From Patagioenas fasciata (taxonomy: Eukaryota; Chordata; Aves; Columbiformes; Columbidae): DNA of 64,000 bases. The stretch is from assembly GCF_037038585.1 (NCBI RefSeq), contig NC_092520.1, forward strand, positions 122,730,001 through 122,794,000, in the 5' to 3' direction. Below the pieces are notes generated by a model. The model did not search any database. It saw nothing but the letters and a program-made list of their open reading frames with translations, and was not told the DNA's origin. Each line of letters begins with the position of its first letter. Position 1 is the stretch's first letter. Made by a program: the position numbers and the translations under genes. This document shows, one piece after another, positions 22,933-34,532 of this stretch.

Positions 22933-25900
22933 AATTAGAAACAGGGAGTTTGGACATGGGTGCTGAAAAGGATTTGCCAAGGGAAGAAAGGCACAAAGCT
23001 GTCAAGAAACATTTACGAGCCCAGAAAGATTGCAGAGATTACCAATTATTACCTACCTTAAGACCTACAAGCTAATCACCTGGGGAAAAGCAGGGTTTGG
23101 AGTCATGAAAATATGTGGAATTTTAATTTTTTTATTTAGCTGAATGTTGAATTGTGAAAAACTTTTGTAGGTTTCTGCTTATGATCACCATAGGACTAGA
23201 TACTGAGTGAAAGAGCAGGATGTGGTAGCTTACAAGCAAAATGGTCTACAAGAAAGTAAGATGTTATCGATTTGTTCATCTTTTGCAGCATCAGAATGCA
23301 AACAGCAAATGACATCCAAAGGTCAAACACTTAAAACCAATATGTGTATTTGCCTTCATGCTATACACAGCCAGCTGACAAAATGCAATGCCACAAAATG
23401 CTGTATGCTGGTGGAATGGAGTTTGGCTTCATGTAGCAAAGGAAAGAATGTAAGCACCTAGGCTACGTATAAAAAAACTGTTTGTTAGCTGTAAAAAAAG
23501 TGTATGAAATAGATAAAAATCACCTTTCAGGGAACAAACAAGTATGTGATTTAGGGGATCAGAAGTTTTTGTTGTGGGTGAATAACTTCTCAACTGCTGT
23601 TCTCAGGTTACTTTGTGACTATCTTGTGCTTGTCTGCCCAGTTATCTCTGCCAACAACTTGGCAGTAATTCTTTGGAGGTTATATTTCAAATGGATTTCT
23701 TCAGATACTTAGTATTTCTTCTAATAAATAGCATCTATGCTATGAAATATTGTGAATTTTGAAAAGGTCTTGAGAAGCAAAATTAAAACTGATAAGAAAT
23801 TCAGGTGGAAGGGACCGCTCTACTTTGCTGCTCTAATGTGACTGATACAAAGCAGGTTAACTTTGTAAGTAAACAGAACCAGTGTATCTTTTCAAAGTTC
23901 ATTTTGTGGGGATGTTCTGAGCTAGCGTTGCTACCACTGACAAAACCCACAAAAAGCCTAGGTTTTTGCCTGTCTCATGGCTGGGCAGTTGTTGGTCTGA
24001 CCCTGCCCTGCAATCACCTCCTCCTACCTTGCACACTGTCACCTCAACTTGTCCAGCCCAGGGCATCAATTTTCCTCACAGATGGAAAAAGGGTGAGTGG
24101 GAATGCCACCTTCCTGCTTGCCTCTTACTTGGGTAACACTGACTCCAGGTAATGTTCCTCTCTCTGCAAAGCAAATGGGGTTATTTAGGCTGTACCTCTT
24201 GGCTCTGGGATCCTTTAATCTTGACAGTAGCCGGCTTGTGTTAAGGTTTTAACTCACGCGGGACCTTAAGACACTGTGCTTTTAAACTTTATATTTTAGA
24301 TTTATATATATCGGTATATAATAAAGAGTTGTCAGGTTGTATAAAATAACTAGTTTCGTGTTTTGGCTTGGCAGGCTGTTTCAGAAATGTACCACATGAG
24401 TATTTTTCTCTGTCAAGATACCAAGTTCCTAGTTCTATGAGAGCAGTAAGGTCTAAAGCAATTTCCCCAGCCACTCTGGCTGAAAATGTGACTTTGAAAT
24501 GTAGCTGAAATTATGCCATCAGACATTTTACAAGTCACTGTTTGAAACAGGAAGAATATTCCTTTTCTGAAACCATTGCTGGCAGAGGCATGGGACTAAA
24601 TCCACACAGTGAAAAGGAACTTTGTTTTGGTGATAGAAGACTGAAAGCATCCTTCATCATTTCTCTGTTGCTTCACCCTTGGGGGAATGATTCATCTACT
24701 AAATACCATACCAGTAAATTTTCTTACGAACTCGGACATGGAAGAAAATATAACATATTGTTTTTCATTCAGTTTTTAGCACTGAGCCCCTGAAAAACAG
24801 CTGAAATAAGATAATTGCACTAATTGAGCACATTTTTCTGTTTCATAAATAAGACTATTGAGCCAGACAGATAAAACTGAAGCAGATTTTTGTTTTCACT
24901 CTTAGTATAGCAGAAATTACTCATATTTTGGAAGCCATACAAAGGACCTTCTCATATCTCCACTGCTTTCATCTTTGCTCATATAAAGTTGTGTATGAAA
25001 GGAGCATTGAACTCCTGTGCAGGCTGTTTGCAGATAGACTCTGTTGCAGTTTGTCCAGCTTTGCAGAAAAGACACCTGAAATTTCTGGGAAACCTGGGGG
25101 AATCCTCACTCTAAGACCCATACACAATACAAATATATAGTTTTGACTTCTCTCATTTGTCAGACACTGTAGTCCTTTACATGAACCACCTGAAGGAAAA
25201 GGGAAGAAAAGGTAGCTTGTCTAGTAAAAGAACACTTGAAATTTTATTTAGGAGAGGGTGAGAGGGGGAGTGACTAGGCAGCTATTGTGGTCTTGATTTC
25301 TAGCTGGGTTAAACTGTGACAAAGACTAAGATTTAACAAAAAGCTTGCAGGAAAACAAACAAACAAAAACTTTTAGACTAAAACCTAGAGATATGATTGT
25401 TCAATCAGAATGTTTTATTTTATATTATCTTTCAAACAAAATACAAAATGTCCAGCATCTCATCATAAATACACAGGGTTACTTTTTAAGCTTAAAGAAT
25501 CCAATTTGCTTCAGAGATCTTGAGGATTCCTTGTCTACAGGAAGAAAGATATTTTCATAAGGGAGATTGTGGTGAGTTTTTAGTTGCCCATGAAACAAGT
25601 AAAAAGAAATATCTTTGCTACAGGTTTTTCTCTAAATACAAGAACCTATACACAAAGAGGAGAAAAAGGGGAATGTTCTATGTTTTCTGAAGATCTTTGC
25701 ATATCTACTTCAGAGCAGTTTAATTTTAGGGGTATTAAATATGGGCTGTCTCCTTTATAGGAAGGATTTATTAATAGAATCAAGGTGTCAGTGCTCTACT
25801 CAGTGCTTAAATATTTATCTGTATATTTAACTTCAACATTTTTCTGAACATCTTTAAAGATTTCTGACTATTTCAAGACAATCTGAAACCATTGCTCAGA

Positions 25901-26510
25901 TCTTAACTTCTGTTGCATGGGGAAACCAAGACCAGGCTCTACAGTGAGCTCTGGCCCAGCAGAAGGAACTTGTGGTCATTGTGCAGTTTTAACTCCTTTA
26001 GTCTGGAGTTTGTGACTCTGTGACATTGTGCTGTGGAACTGGCAGACATGGATTTGGAAAATAACTTGGAAACATCATCAATCATCACTAGTAGGACAGG
26101 TGTTTTTCCCTGAAAGGTGAGTCAGAAGGTTTGGGGAACCTCTACTTAATTCTCTACAGCTTCCTTCATTCTCTCGGTGTATTTCTTGTTTCTTTGCTCT
26201 TTTTTTTCTGGTTCATGGGATTCAGACCTGATATTTCCCTATCAAACAGTGTAATATCTCTGCTGCAAGTATCAGTTTGTTCTTTGCTCTCACTTGACAC
26301 CACCACATAGTTTGTTTCCTCTGTTGTTTGTTTCCTCTCCCTGGTACTGTCCCATTTCATCACACCTTTGAAGATGTTCTCCTCTGGCCTGGATCACCCC
26401 TCAACCTTGCCCTTCTCCATCCCAGGGTTGTCACAGGGCTGAGCTGGGAAGTGAGAGTTAGGGAGGAAGGAGGGAAGGAGAGGGGACTGAGCCTGAGAGC
26501 AGAAGGGCCT

Positions 26511-26622
26511 CTAAGTGTAGCTAAATACAGGAATGATTTCCCCATGAAATCTCCAGGTTAACCATTTGTTAGAAAACAAATCCTTAGGACTTACCTGCTT
26601 CCAGAAGAAAACACTTCTCACA
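26511..26622 (+). repeat. Duplicated segment upstream of gene B
   Basis: From CTAAGTGTAGCTAAATACAG to ACACTTCTCACA the sequence matches 36781-36884, with shared blocks such as GGACTTACCTGCTTCCAG. In the second place it is joined directly to sequence matching 31622 onward. It therefore marks the left part of a tandem duplication that included gene B. Confidence 0.75.
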
Positions 26623-29572
26623 ATAATACCTTTGCAATGAGAGGGCTATCTGGGATCTGGGTCACTCTGTGACCTTTAACTTCTGCAGGGTATTAACAGA
26701 CTAATAGGCTTGAGAAGCGTGGCCAGCTTGATAACTAAGCCACAGAGATGTGCCAAGAGCTTGGGCAAAGGAATTTGAGGAACACTTGGAAAGTGTGCTG
26801 CTTAAATGCATGAGCACATGTCCAGTTTTGTGAAGTCTGCAGAGTAACTAGTGATGATTTCTTTCTGCTTCTTGGTTGATGCTGGCTGCTGTATGACGTG
26901 AGACTGGTTATGGCTAATGCAGCCAGGGAAGAAGAGAGCTGCACACATCTGGGAGCTGATGTGGGAGGGAGGTGGCACTGAGTATTGCGCTCCATGTTCC
27001 CCAGTTGGTTTCTGCTGAAAAGTATGAAATACCCATAACTTCCTAATGGAAGGAAACATGCTAACAACAGGAAATGAGGGGGTTGAAGCCCTTCAGTGAC
27101 AACCTGCTCCAGAGTGTCTGTATGGCATTTGCTGGACTGATGTCTGCCGCTCCTGGCTCAGCAGCCAGTGTGTCTGGGCTTGCAGCCAGGAGTGAGCAAA
27201 CATTTCCTGTTCTTCTCACCCGTTCAGCTACAGGCTCTGACCAGGAGCAGGGTGCCCATTGGTCTCTGGCAGAACTGAGAACAATAAACACGAACCAACA
27301 GAAAACAGGAGAAAATATGGTGCTATAAAACTGCTGATAGCCTGTCTTTGTCTTTGCTAGTCATTCTCCTCTTTGGTATCAGTGGAAATGACAAAACTGA
27401 AGTCTGAAAAGGAGACTGGCCCCCAGAAAATAATCTTTTCAGTTTAATCCTACGGCAGTTCTACAGACATTTCTTCTCCTTCAGAAAATAAGAATTAATT
27501 AATTAAGGTCAGACTCTCCAGTACTTACAGTCCAAACACACTACTTTATTTGAAAAGCTGAAAGCATTGAGGTTTGTCTTGGACAAGCAGTCCTCCAGGG
27601 TAGTTCTTTTTAAACAAACAACTGCATCTTCCAAGGTCTTTGACAAACGCCTGAAAAGAGAAAACCAGCCAGATCCTTTTTGTGGGCAAAGTTCAGGAGC
27701 TACATAAAATGAAGTAAAAGCTGGGGTCCTGGGATGTGGGAAACTATGTAAGAAGCTGAACAGATTCTGTTTCAATAATCTGACCTGTTACCAGGACCTT
27801 TTAGAAGCAGGTACCATTTCTATACGTTGTTACTTTGTATGTGAGCAGGTGAAAGCATGTTTTGCCCCTCAGCAGGTGGTTGGCTGGTAGGATCCTTGCC
27901 CAGGTGAAAAAGCAGTGAGATTCGGAGGGTAAAGGTTGTTGCTGTAACAAAAATACCTAAACCCATTTTGCTGCCTGGATAATGAAGAGTTTTGAGAAGG
28001 GGAGAAATGAGTACCATTTAAGGTGATTGTACCATCCTCCTCTCTCACATAGGAAAGAAACTGAAGATACACTTCTGCAAAGCTCTTTATGCTTGTGACT
28101 CTTTATTGGCATCTGAGCCTGGGTCTGCTTTCCTGTCTCCAATAGGGTTTCTGGGGGATCCCCCAAGGGATCCTATGGAAAGGTTCTGACATGGTGGTGC
28201 ACACTAGTTTCACTTTCCTGCTCTTTGCCTGCAGCGAAACTGGTGCTGTGAAGGCCAGTGAGAGGCTGAAAGGAGCCTCTTCACCTAATGGAGATGCCAG
28301 GAGGAATGTTCTGGAGTCCATTTCACCTTTTTATGAATTATTCTGCAGGGTTTGGGGCCAATAGGTGGGTGCTGTAATGCAATATATGAATTAAACTACA
28401 AAGAAGGGGCCAATGTTAACCCATGGAAACCTGTAAGAAACCTAAAACCTCATGCTGCCCCTCCTGGTGGAGGGAAGAGTCAGATTCATAGACAGCAGAG
28501 TTGAACGCATATGGAAAGTGTGTGCGGTATTTGCTTTGCATAATTTCCTGTAAAAGAGCCTTCTCCTTTTCCTACAGAAAAACCCAGAAAAATTGTCCAG
28601 AGTGTGGCAGATATCCTTCTGTAAATGCAACTAGAAACTTCATATGGTGCTCAATCTCACCACTGGATTATCAGATGGCCAGGAGCTGCGCTGTGTGGTT
28701 TTACAATGGAGCTCTTGGGTATAAGGACCTCTCCCCTGATAGCAGGAGTTTTGTTGCAGCCCTGGCTTTCCCTTCCTGGAATTATGTGAGATGGAAAGGT
28801 ATTCATGGAGGGGGGAACTTCAGCCAAATCTGCCTCCTGCAGAGACCCAATTTGCAATGCAATTTGTGGTTTTAGTGTGCCTGTGGGTTGGGATGACACC
28901 TGTAGATGTCCCCAGGCCATCCTCTTTGTGGAGAAGCCTCTGGTCTTGCTTGTGAATCCCCTATGCCAGGATCAGGGGATGCAAGCAACCTCCTTGAGGA
29001 GCCCAGGACCGATACCTGGTGTGGTGCTCACCAAGCTGCCAGGACTGTGATCCACAGGGAGCACCTCCCTGCTCACCCCCATCCCCACCAGAGGGAAAGA
29101 GAACAGGGGCTGTCAGGGCCTGGGACCCCTCATTTCTTCCCTCTCTGCTCATCACCACCTGTGCTTACCAGGAAGATCCTACATTTACATCATCTGCAAG
29201 GCCTTCTGTTGGCACTCGTCATGGAGTTCAGAAACACGGGCCCTAACAAGGGGCAACACCAAGACTTGGTGCTGGGGAATGCTTTTTATTCCCACCTCTG
29301 GGAACAGGTGCCGTTGAAGAAGGGCGTAGACATGGCACTAATCCACAGCCTGTTGGTCATGGTTAATAATTGACCAGCTCCCAGGAGGAAATGAGGGGGT
29401 GGTTTCTGCCAGTCTGGCTGCTCCTTCCCGCCACAGCTCTGCTGATTGGCCTCCCAGAGCATTCCTGAAAAACAGCGCGAAATCTCCAGCCATCCACCTG
29501 GGCATGCCAGTTGCCCTCTGACGGACATGTGGAAAGGGGAAGAGCTTTTCTGGGCAATTGCTCTGTCCCACG

Positions 29573-29654
29573 ATGTTTTTCCCTCTGCTTTGGTGGGCTG
29601 GAATCTTACTGCTGCTGCTCTGCGGAGGCTGCCAGGTGGAGGAGCAGATGACGG
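29573..29654 (+). CDS. Gene B exon 1, signal peptide
   Basis: MFFPLLWWAGILLLLLCGGC is a strong leader, followed by QVEEQMT and the donor ACGG|GTGAGT in phase 1. An in-frame TTG upstream is not a credible start. The context before the ATG, CCCACG, is only a moderate Kozak match. Confidence 0.8.
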
Positions 29655-32554
29655 GTGAGTGGAGAGTCCTTTCCCCGCATGTGGTTAATTTCAAAACTAG
29701 AGCAGCTTTTCTTAGGAAGCAGAGAGACCCAGATGCCATCCCAGTTGAAAAATAGGAGTTGGCAACTGCAGTAGTAGCTAGAAATCTGGTGACTGGTCAC
29801 AGTCATAATTGGGAAATGCCCAACAGAGAGGGGACAGAGCCATTTGTCTTTGCACTCAAGCTGTACATTCAGCCTGTATAGTCCCTTTCTTTAGAAGTGC
29901 CACTAAATTCCTCAGCACAAGGGATAGAGTAGGTTTGTGTTTCCAGTGCACATGTCTGGGCAGCGCACATCACTGTTGGGAGAGGCTGGGACTGGGGAAT
30001 TTCCCTCTGCAGTTGTTTGAACTGCCTCCCAGCTGTGGGATGCCTGGGCTGCTCCGCATTTCCCTGCACCCCTGCAGATGCTGGTAAGAGGGGAGCAGGG
30101 ATGGTCGCAGGAGCAAGATCTGCTTTCTTTGGGTGGTTGCCATGTGTTGGGTCTGCACAGGACACTTCTGAGCTCCTGGGGACAATGAGAAGCCAAGAGT
30201 AACACACTGGGAAGAAGCAGGGCTTGAGTTTGCCATGCTTTCTAAGAAGCCTGACTGCTCTTCTGTCCCCTCCTCACCACGGGAACTGTACAACCCAGAC
30301 CATGAAGTGATGGCCACCCATGAGACTAATGTATCTGAGGTCTCTCACTGTGTCACATGGTCTCGTGGCCGAGTCCCTTGCTCAGATGCACTGCAAGATG
30401 GGAACACTGTGACCGGATACTTCAAGACACTGTACCCTTCCCTGAGTGAATTGCCTTTCCCCTTGCTCTGATTTTGGGGTTTTCTTTGTTCCTAGGTTTG
30501 AAGGCAGCTGTGAAATCTGAGAGCATTATTGCAGCAGTCCTTGGTGGAGAGGCAAATTTATATTGTAACTTCTCGCTCTCGGTGGATGTTCTACAAGTCA
30601 CTTGGCAGAAGAGAAATGAGTCTTCCTTCCAGAACATAGCCACATACAGCCCAAGCCATGGGATGAGGCTAATCGGGTCATATCAGAAGAAGGCGCATTT
30701 CATGAGAGCAACCCTGAAGGCCTCAGCTATCACACTCCAAAATCTGACATTTGAGGATGAGTCCTATTACAGATGCATTTTCAACGTGTTCCCTCATGGC
30801 TCTTTCAGCAAAGACATATACCTCGACATCCAAAGTAAGTTTTCCACTCACACTTCACTTTCTGGCACTCAGCACAAGTCTGATGTAGTCGGGAGGTCAG
30901 TAAGGCATTATCGCCTCCCCCATGTAGACTTGCCATGCAACAGCAGGTCCTTGGTGGACAGTCTACAGAATTGTCACAACTTTACTCTGAGGAGGTGAAG
31001 GTAAATAAGCCAGGAGATGCTTCTAGGTAAGAACCCCTTTACAGAGAGGTGACTCACCCAGCTTTGACCATTAACTAACACAGACCTTCTCTTTTTCCTC
31101 CAGCAATTTCTGAGCTAACAGTGGAATATGATTCCCACCTCCCCACCAAGGATCTCCTCACTGCAGTCTGTTCAGCAACAGGAAAGCCTGTGCCCCAAAT
31201 CTCCTGGCTGGCTGATGGGAACATGGATGAGTCCCCCGAAATACATCACATTCAAAACGCAAATGGAACAGTAACAGTGGCAAACAGACTTACCTTCTCT
31301 GCCAACCACCACTTTGTCTTGGTCTGCCTCGTTGACCACCCCCAGGGAAGGAAAATGAAGGTAGTTTACTTGGGAGAAGGAAGGAAAGGTAGGCTGTGTT
31401 TGTATGGAGAGGTGCAATGTGTAGTGGGGAACACTTAGGAAAGGTTGTGCAACTGTGGGAGTGCAGCTTGTGCTTATTTAAGTCTCACTAGACATTTTTC
31501 TGGGAGTTCCAACCTCGTGCTAGATGAAAATTGCATGATTTGAAACCATCCAGAAGACCGCTGTGGTACCTTTGTGTCTGTGTGGTGGGTGTGTGCAAAT
31601 CTATACCAAATACATATGTAGGATTGTGTATACATAGGTGTATAAGTCTCTGTAAGCCTATATTTCTACAAAGTCACTGATTGGGAGCAGATGCAATCAG
31701 CTCACCAGCTGTATCCCCATGTGGAGGGTACCAGCAGAGCAGGCTCCTGACTGTCAGATGCTGAGGAACAACATTTCACATGGATGTTCTTGCAGGAGGG
31801 TGTGTCTCAGGAAGGACAGGCAATATTCCTCATGACAATTTTTTTTATACAGAAACACAAATAGCTCAGGATTAAAAATGCTGGTTTTGACTCCACCCCA
31901 ATACCAGGGATAGGGAGACATTATCAATATTTTTTAAAGAAACAAAATAATTCTTCATCTACCACAGTGTTGTGTTGCTATGCTGTTCCTTTCTCTTTTT
32001 TGAAGAATAAATGAGCACACACTGATGAATGTTTTACTTCAGTCCCAGCCTCTGGAATAGGACACAACAAACATGTTGACATCTCTCAGTGTTCTCTGTG
32101 AGCTTATTGGTTTCTTTTTCTAGGCGTTCAGAAAACCATAATTATCATGGCAGTGTCAATAGCAGGGCTGTTCTTCACAATCTTGATACTTTGCACCATA
32201 AAACTAATCAACAGAAGAAAGAAAAAGTAAGACCAATTTTTTGTTTTCTTGCAAATGACATGGCTTGCCCATGTTCACCTTGTAATTTGCCTTTCTTGTT
32301 TCCTGTTGGTGGTTTTATATCCCTCCCTGGAAACTTATTCAGGCGGTAACAGCTTCTTTAAACCACCAAGATTCACTTGGACTGCCAGGAGCTTTCTAAG
32401 CATTATGTGAGTAGTAAATATTTTTTCTTCTAGACTGGAGAGAAAGGGTGCACCTGGAACAGCTGCAGAGGAGAAGGCCTTACATCAAGACCTAAGGCAG
32501 AATGCCATGAGCCTGCACACACCAAAGGTCCAGCACATTGCGTATCAAAATGAG
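29573..32554 (+). CDS. Gene B: diverged CD200/OX-2-like glycoprotein (spliced)
   Basis: Type I membrane protein of the CD200 family. Coding exons are 29573-29654 (leader), 30496-30834 (IgV), 31104-31388 (IgC2), 32124-32226 (membrane) and 32434-32554 (tail), all joining in frame with GT-AG borders. The IgV keeps VLQVTWQK and YRCIFNVFPHG, but the extra cysteine pair of CD200 is replaced (ESYYRC and DIYLDIQ). Sequons are NFS, NES and NLT in the IgV and NGT in the IgC2. The membrane helix is followed by basic NRRKKK. The tail ends VQHIAYQNE, whose Y-Q-N fits the known Grb2 SH2 preference pYxN; that use is inferred. The end is uncertain: the frame either reads through to a stop at about 32645 or splices on from GAG|GTAATG. 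Its role as a CD200-receptor ligand is inferred from the family; loss of the disulfide suggests altered binding. Confidence 0.85.
30496..30834 (+). CDS. Gene B exon 2, IgV domain
   Basis: The acceptor is TTGTTCCTAG|GT and the donor CAAA|GTAAGT. The 339 bases encode a V domain with the core disulfide (LYCNF and YYRC) and VTWQK. The second cysteine pair present in genes A, C and human CD200 is absent at both positions. Confidence 0.93.
31104..31388 (+). CDS. Gene B exon 3, IgC2 domain
   Basis: The acceptor is TTTTTCCTCCAG|CA and the donor GGAAAG|GTAGGC, phase 1 at both ends. It carries AVCSATGKPVPQISW and LVCLVDHP, matching the C2 domain of gene A most closely in the SATGKP loop. Confidence 0.92.
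32124..32226 (+). CDS. Gene B exon 4, transmembrane segment
   Basis: The acceptor is TTTTTCTAG|GC. The encoded segment begins VQKTIIIMAVSIAGLFFTIL, then ILCTIKLINRRKK, with basic residues stopping transfer. The donor AAAAA|GTAAGA leaves two bases (phase 2), unlike the earlier phase 1 junctions. Confidence 0.87.
32434..32554 (+). CDS. Gene B exon 5, cytoplasmic tail
   Basis: The acceptor is TTTTTTCTTCTAG|A, phase 2. The exon encodes LERKGAPGTAAEEKALHQDL and ends PKVQHIAYQNE before a possible donor GAG|GTAATG. Its duplicate at 37704 keeps the frame and stops right after the tyrosine. Confidence 0.75.
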
Positions 32555-32876
32555 GTAATGCAAATGCTGAAGACTTCCTGTAATTATTTACATCCTTCCA
32601 AAGCCTTGGTGACACTTACCAGGAATGTGACAAAACCCTTCCACTGAGAGTTGGGGTCTGGTCCTGCTGCCATGTCTTTGCTGCATGGGACAACCACACG
32701 GGATAGATGGCACCATGGGTACCCTTATCTAACCTCTATCAATGCTGGGGAAGGCCTGGAGCACGAAGGAGAAGATGGCCAATGATCAGGTGGAAAGGTA
32801 TGGAAGAGATATTGGAAATGCCCAGGAGGGCAGACGGGATGTGCTTTCTGGACAAAGGTGAGGGAGCACTGCAGAG

Positions 32877-33271
32877 CTCAGGTGCTGTAACCAATAGCCT
32901 CATGCATAAGTTTCCCCAGAAAAGTCTGCTCAGCTGGTCATGCAGGCATAAAGGTGCTCGGCAGGGCTCGTGCCACCCACAGATAAAACCAATAAGTGAC
33001 CACAGCTAGGAGTCAAACCCAGTAGTTATTTTCCTTTGACCTCCCTTGGGTTACTCGTTTTCCTTGCAAGCTCTTGCTAGTCCTGTGTTGTGAATGAAGC
33101 CCTCTTGCCCTTTCATCACTTCTCTCTGCCAGGTAACATAGAGCTTTGTCATGGTTAGCACACCACTGTGCTGGGTCTTTTGCAGGAGTGGACACCAGGC
33201 TCCTCACTTCACTAAAGGCTACCACATCTGAAGAGAAAACTGAGAGAGAAAAAAAATTGCAGGTGCTTGTT
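32877..33271. repeat. Unidentified ~390-bp dispersed repeat, copy 2
   Basis: Same element as at 1577-1965, same orientation, with one short extra stretch (around TTGGGTTACTCG). It lies just behind the tail exon of gene B and outside the duplicated block, so it inserted independently of that duplication or after it. Confidence 0.75.
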
Positions 33272-33276
33272 CTTAG

Positions 33277-34080
33277 AGGAAGCAGAGAAACTCAACAGCA
33301 ACACCCATGCCAAGGAACTTGGCTGCATGCCCATGAAGGAGAACAGAAAGGCAATGGCAGATGGGGGCATCCAGATAACACCTGCCCCGGTTGCTTCCTG
33401 GCCCAGCACAGGAGAGCCATCGGTCCACTAAAACCCCATGTCCACAAGGCCAGAGGAGCACGGGAGTCCAAGGTTGGCTGGGAAACCCAAACTAAAGACT
33501 CAGAGGAAGGGACAGCCTGCCCAGGCCCCTCCCCGGGGATGTCCCAGGAGACCTTCAGCCCCAGACTTTGGGCATGACACCCACTCAGAAGAGTCATCAG
33601 TGGAACACCTTTGGAACTGAGGGGGTCACTGCCTATAAGGATTTGGACACATGACGAGATGCAAGGGCAGAGCATTTTGGGATTGCACAGGACTTATTAT
33701 AGGGTGCTCAGGGGAGGAATCAAAGGTGAGAAAGGGAGGGGTCAGGGTAATTTGGGGAGGAAAAAGCCTGGGGAAACGGAGGGATAAAAGGGTCTGAATG
33801 CGTATATGCAAGTGGATGGTCAGTACGCTTGTGTGGCCATACCCAGTGCCTGATCACTACAGTCTGTCCTGTCCTCTCATTAAACTCAGTTTCCAACTCT
33901 TTTGCTGGGTGAGAGCCTCCCCAACTGATGTGCATGTTTGTATGGGGGCCTGGTGCCAGCAACCGGGCTGGACTATGAACTTGTGGATATGTTTGCCTGG
34001 GTACCTGTGACTGGGGAGACCCGAGTGAGAGAAACCAACCATGTTGGGTGAACGTCAGTAAGGATCAAGCCAGGGAGAAG
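33277..34080 (+). mobile_element. Possible LTR-type retroviral relic
   Basis: A G-rich stretch contains an ATAAAAGG promoter-like motif near 33784 and ATTAAA near 33879, followed about 25 bases later by GTGAGAGCC. This order resembles the U3-R-U5 arrangement of an avian endogenous retroviral LTR. No terminal repeat pair or coding part was confirmed, so the borders and family are uncertain. It would be a fossil. Confidence 0.3.
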
Positions 34081-34478
34081 GTGACATGTCCAGAAATGCC
34101 TTTTGATGGTTCACAAGTAATAAGGTGAGAGGATCTGTGCTGAGGTTGCAGGAAGACTGACAGAACTGTGCCAAAATCAGTATTTCAAGGAAAAAGTTAT
34201 GTTTTTAAGGGCCTGAGCTGGAAAGCTCCCTCACCAGCTCTCTGTATCATTACACAAATTGTGTCAGAAATGTCCTTCCAAAGAATTCACAAAGATTCTT
34301 TTAACAGATTGTATCGCGGTGCAGGCTCAGTGCAGAGTACTTCTTTTATAATAGCAGAGTACCCTCTAGTGGGACAGATCCCTAATGACAGTGGAAATGC
34401 CTCCAGTGAGTCTTAAAACGGTAATGTTAAAGTGCCATTTTTTCTCTTTGGACTTTCAAAGCATCTTTTGTTATCCAG

Positions 34479-34532
34479 ATACCCCACCCCAAGGATCGGA
34501 AAAATTACAACCACTGCATCCAAAGTCTTTAA
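34479..34532 (+). CDS. Candidate alternative terminal exon of gene B
   Basis: A pyrimidine-rich acceptor (CTTTTGTTATCCAG) is followed in phase 0 by IPHPKDRKNYNHCIQSL and a stop. It would join in frame to the GAG|GTAATG donor of exon 5. Shifted by one phase, the same acceptor opens a longer frame to 34840. Neither version is recognisable by similarity; this is a splice-logic suggestion only. Confidence 0.2.
   Translation: MPHPKDRKNYNHCIQSL

Larger units (their letters stand above)
21561..29572. other. Intergenic between genes A and B
   Basis: Eight kilobases without a recognised exon. It contains an A16 plus GA run (22905-22932) and a short segment at 26511-26622 that recurs at 36781-36884. 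The last kilobase must include the promoter of gene B, but I see no clear TATA box or CpG island. Confidence 0.55.
31622..32690 (+). repeat. Gene B 3' duplication, source copy
   Basis: This block spans the end of intron 3, the membrane exon, intron 4, the tail exon and some following sequence. It matches 36885-37962 along its length with small indels, e.g. shared CTCTGTAAGCCTATATTTCT and ATTGGGAGCAGATGCAATCA. Confidence 0.88.

Noticed and set aside
28501-29373. Two consecutive open frames ahead of gene B
   Set aside because: Neither resembles an Ig, leader or other known domain, and neither joins the gene B leader through plausible splice sites.
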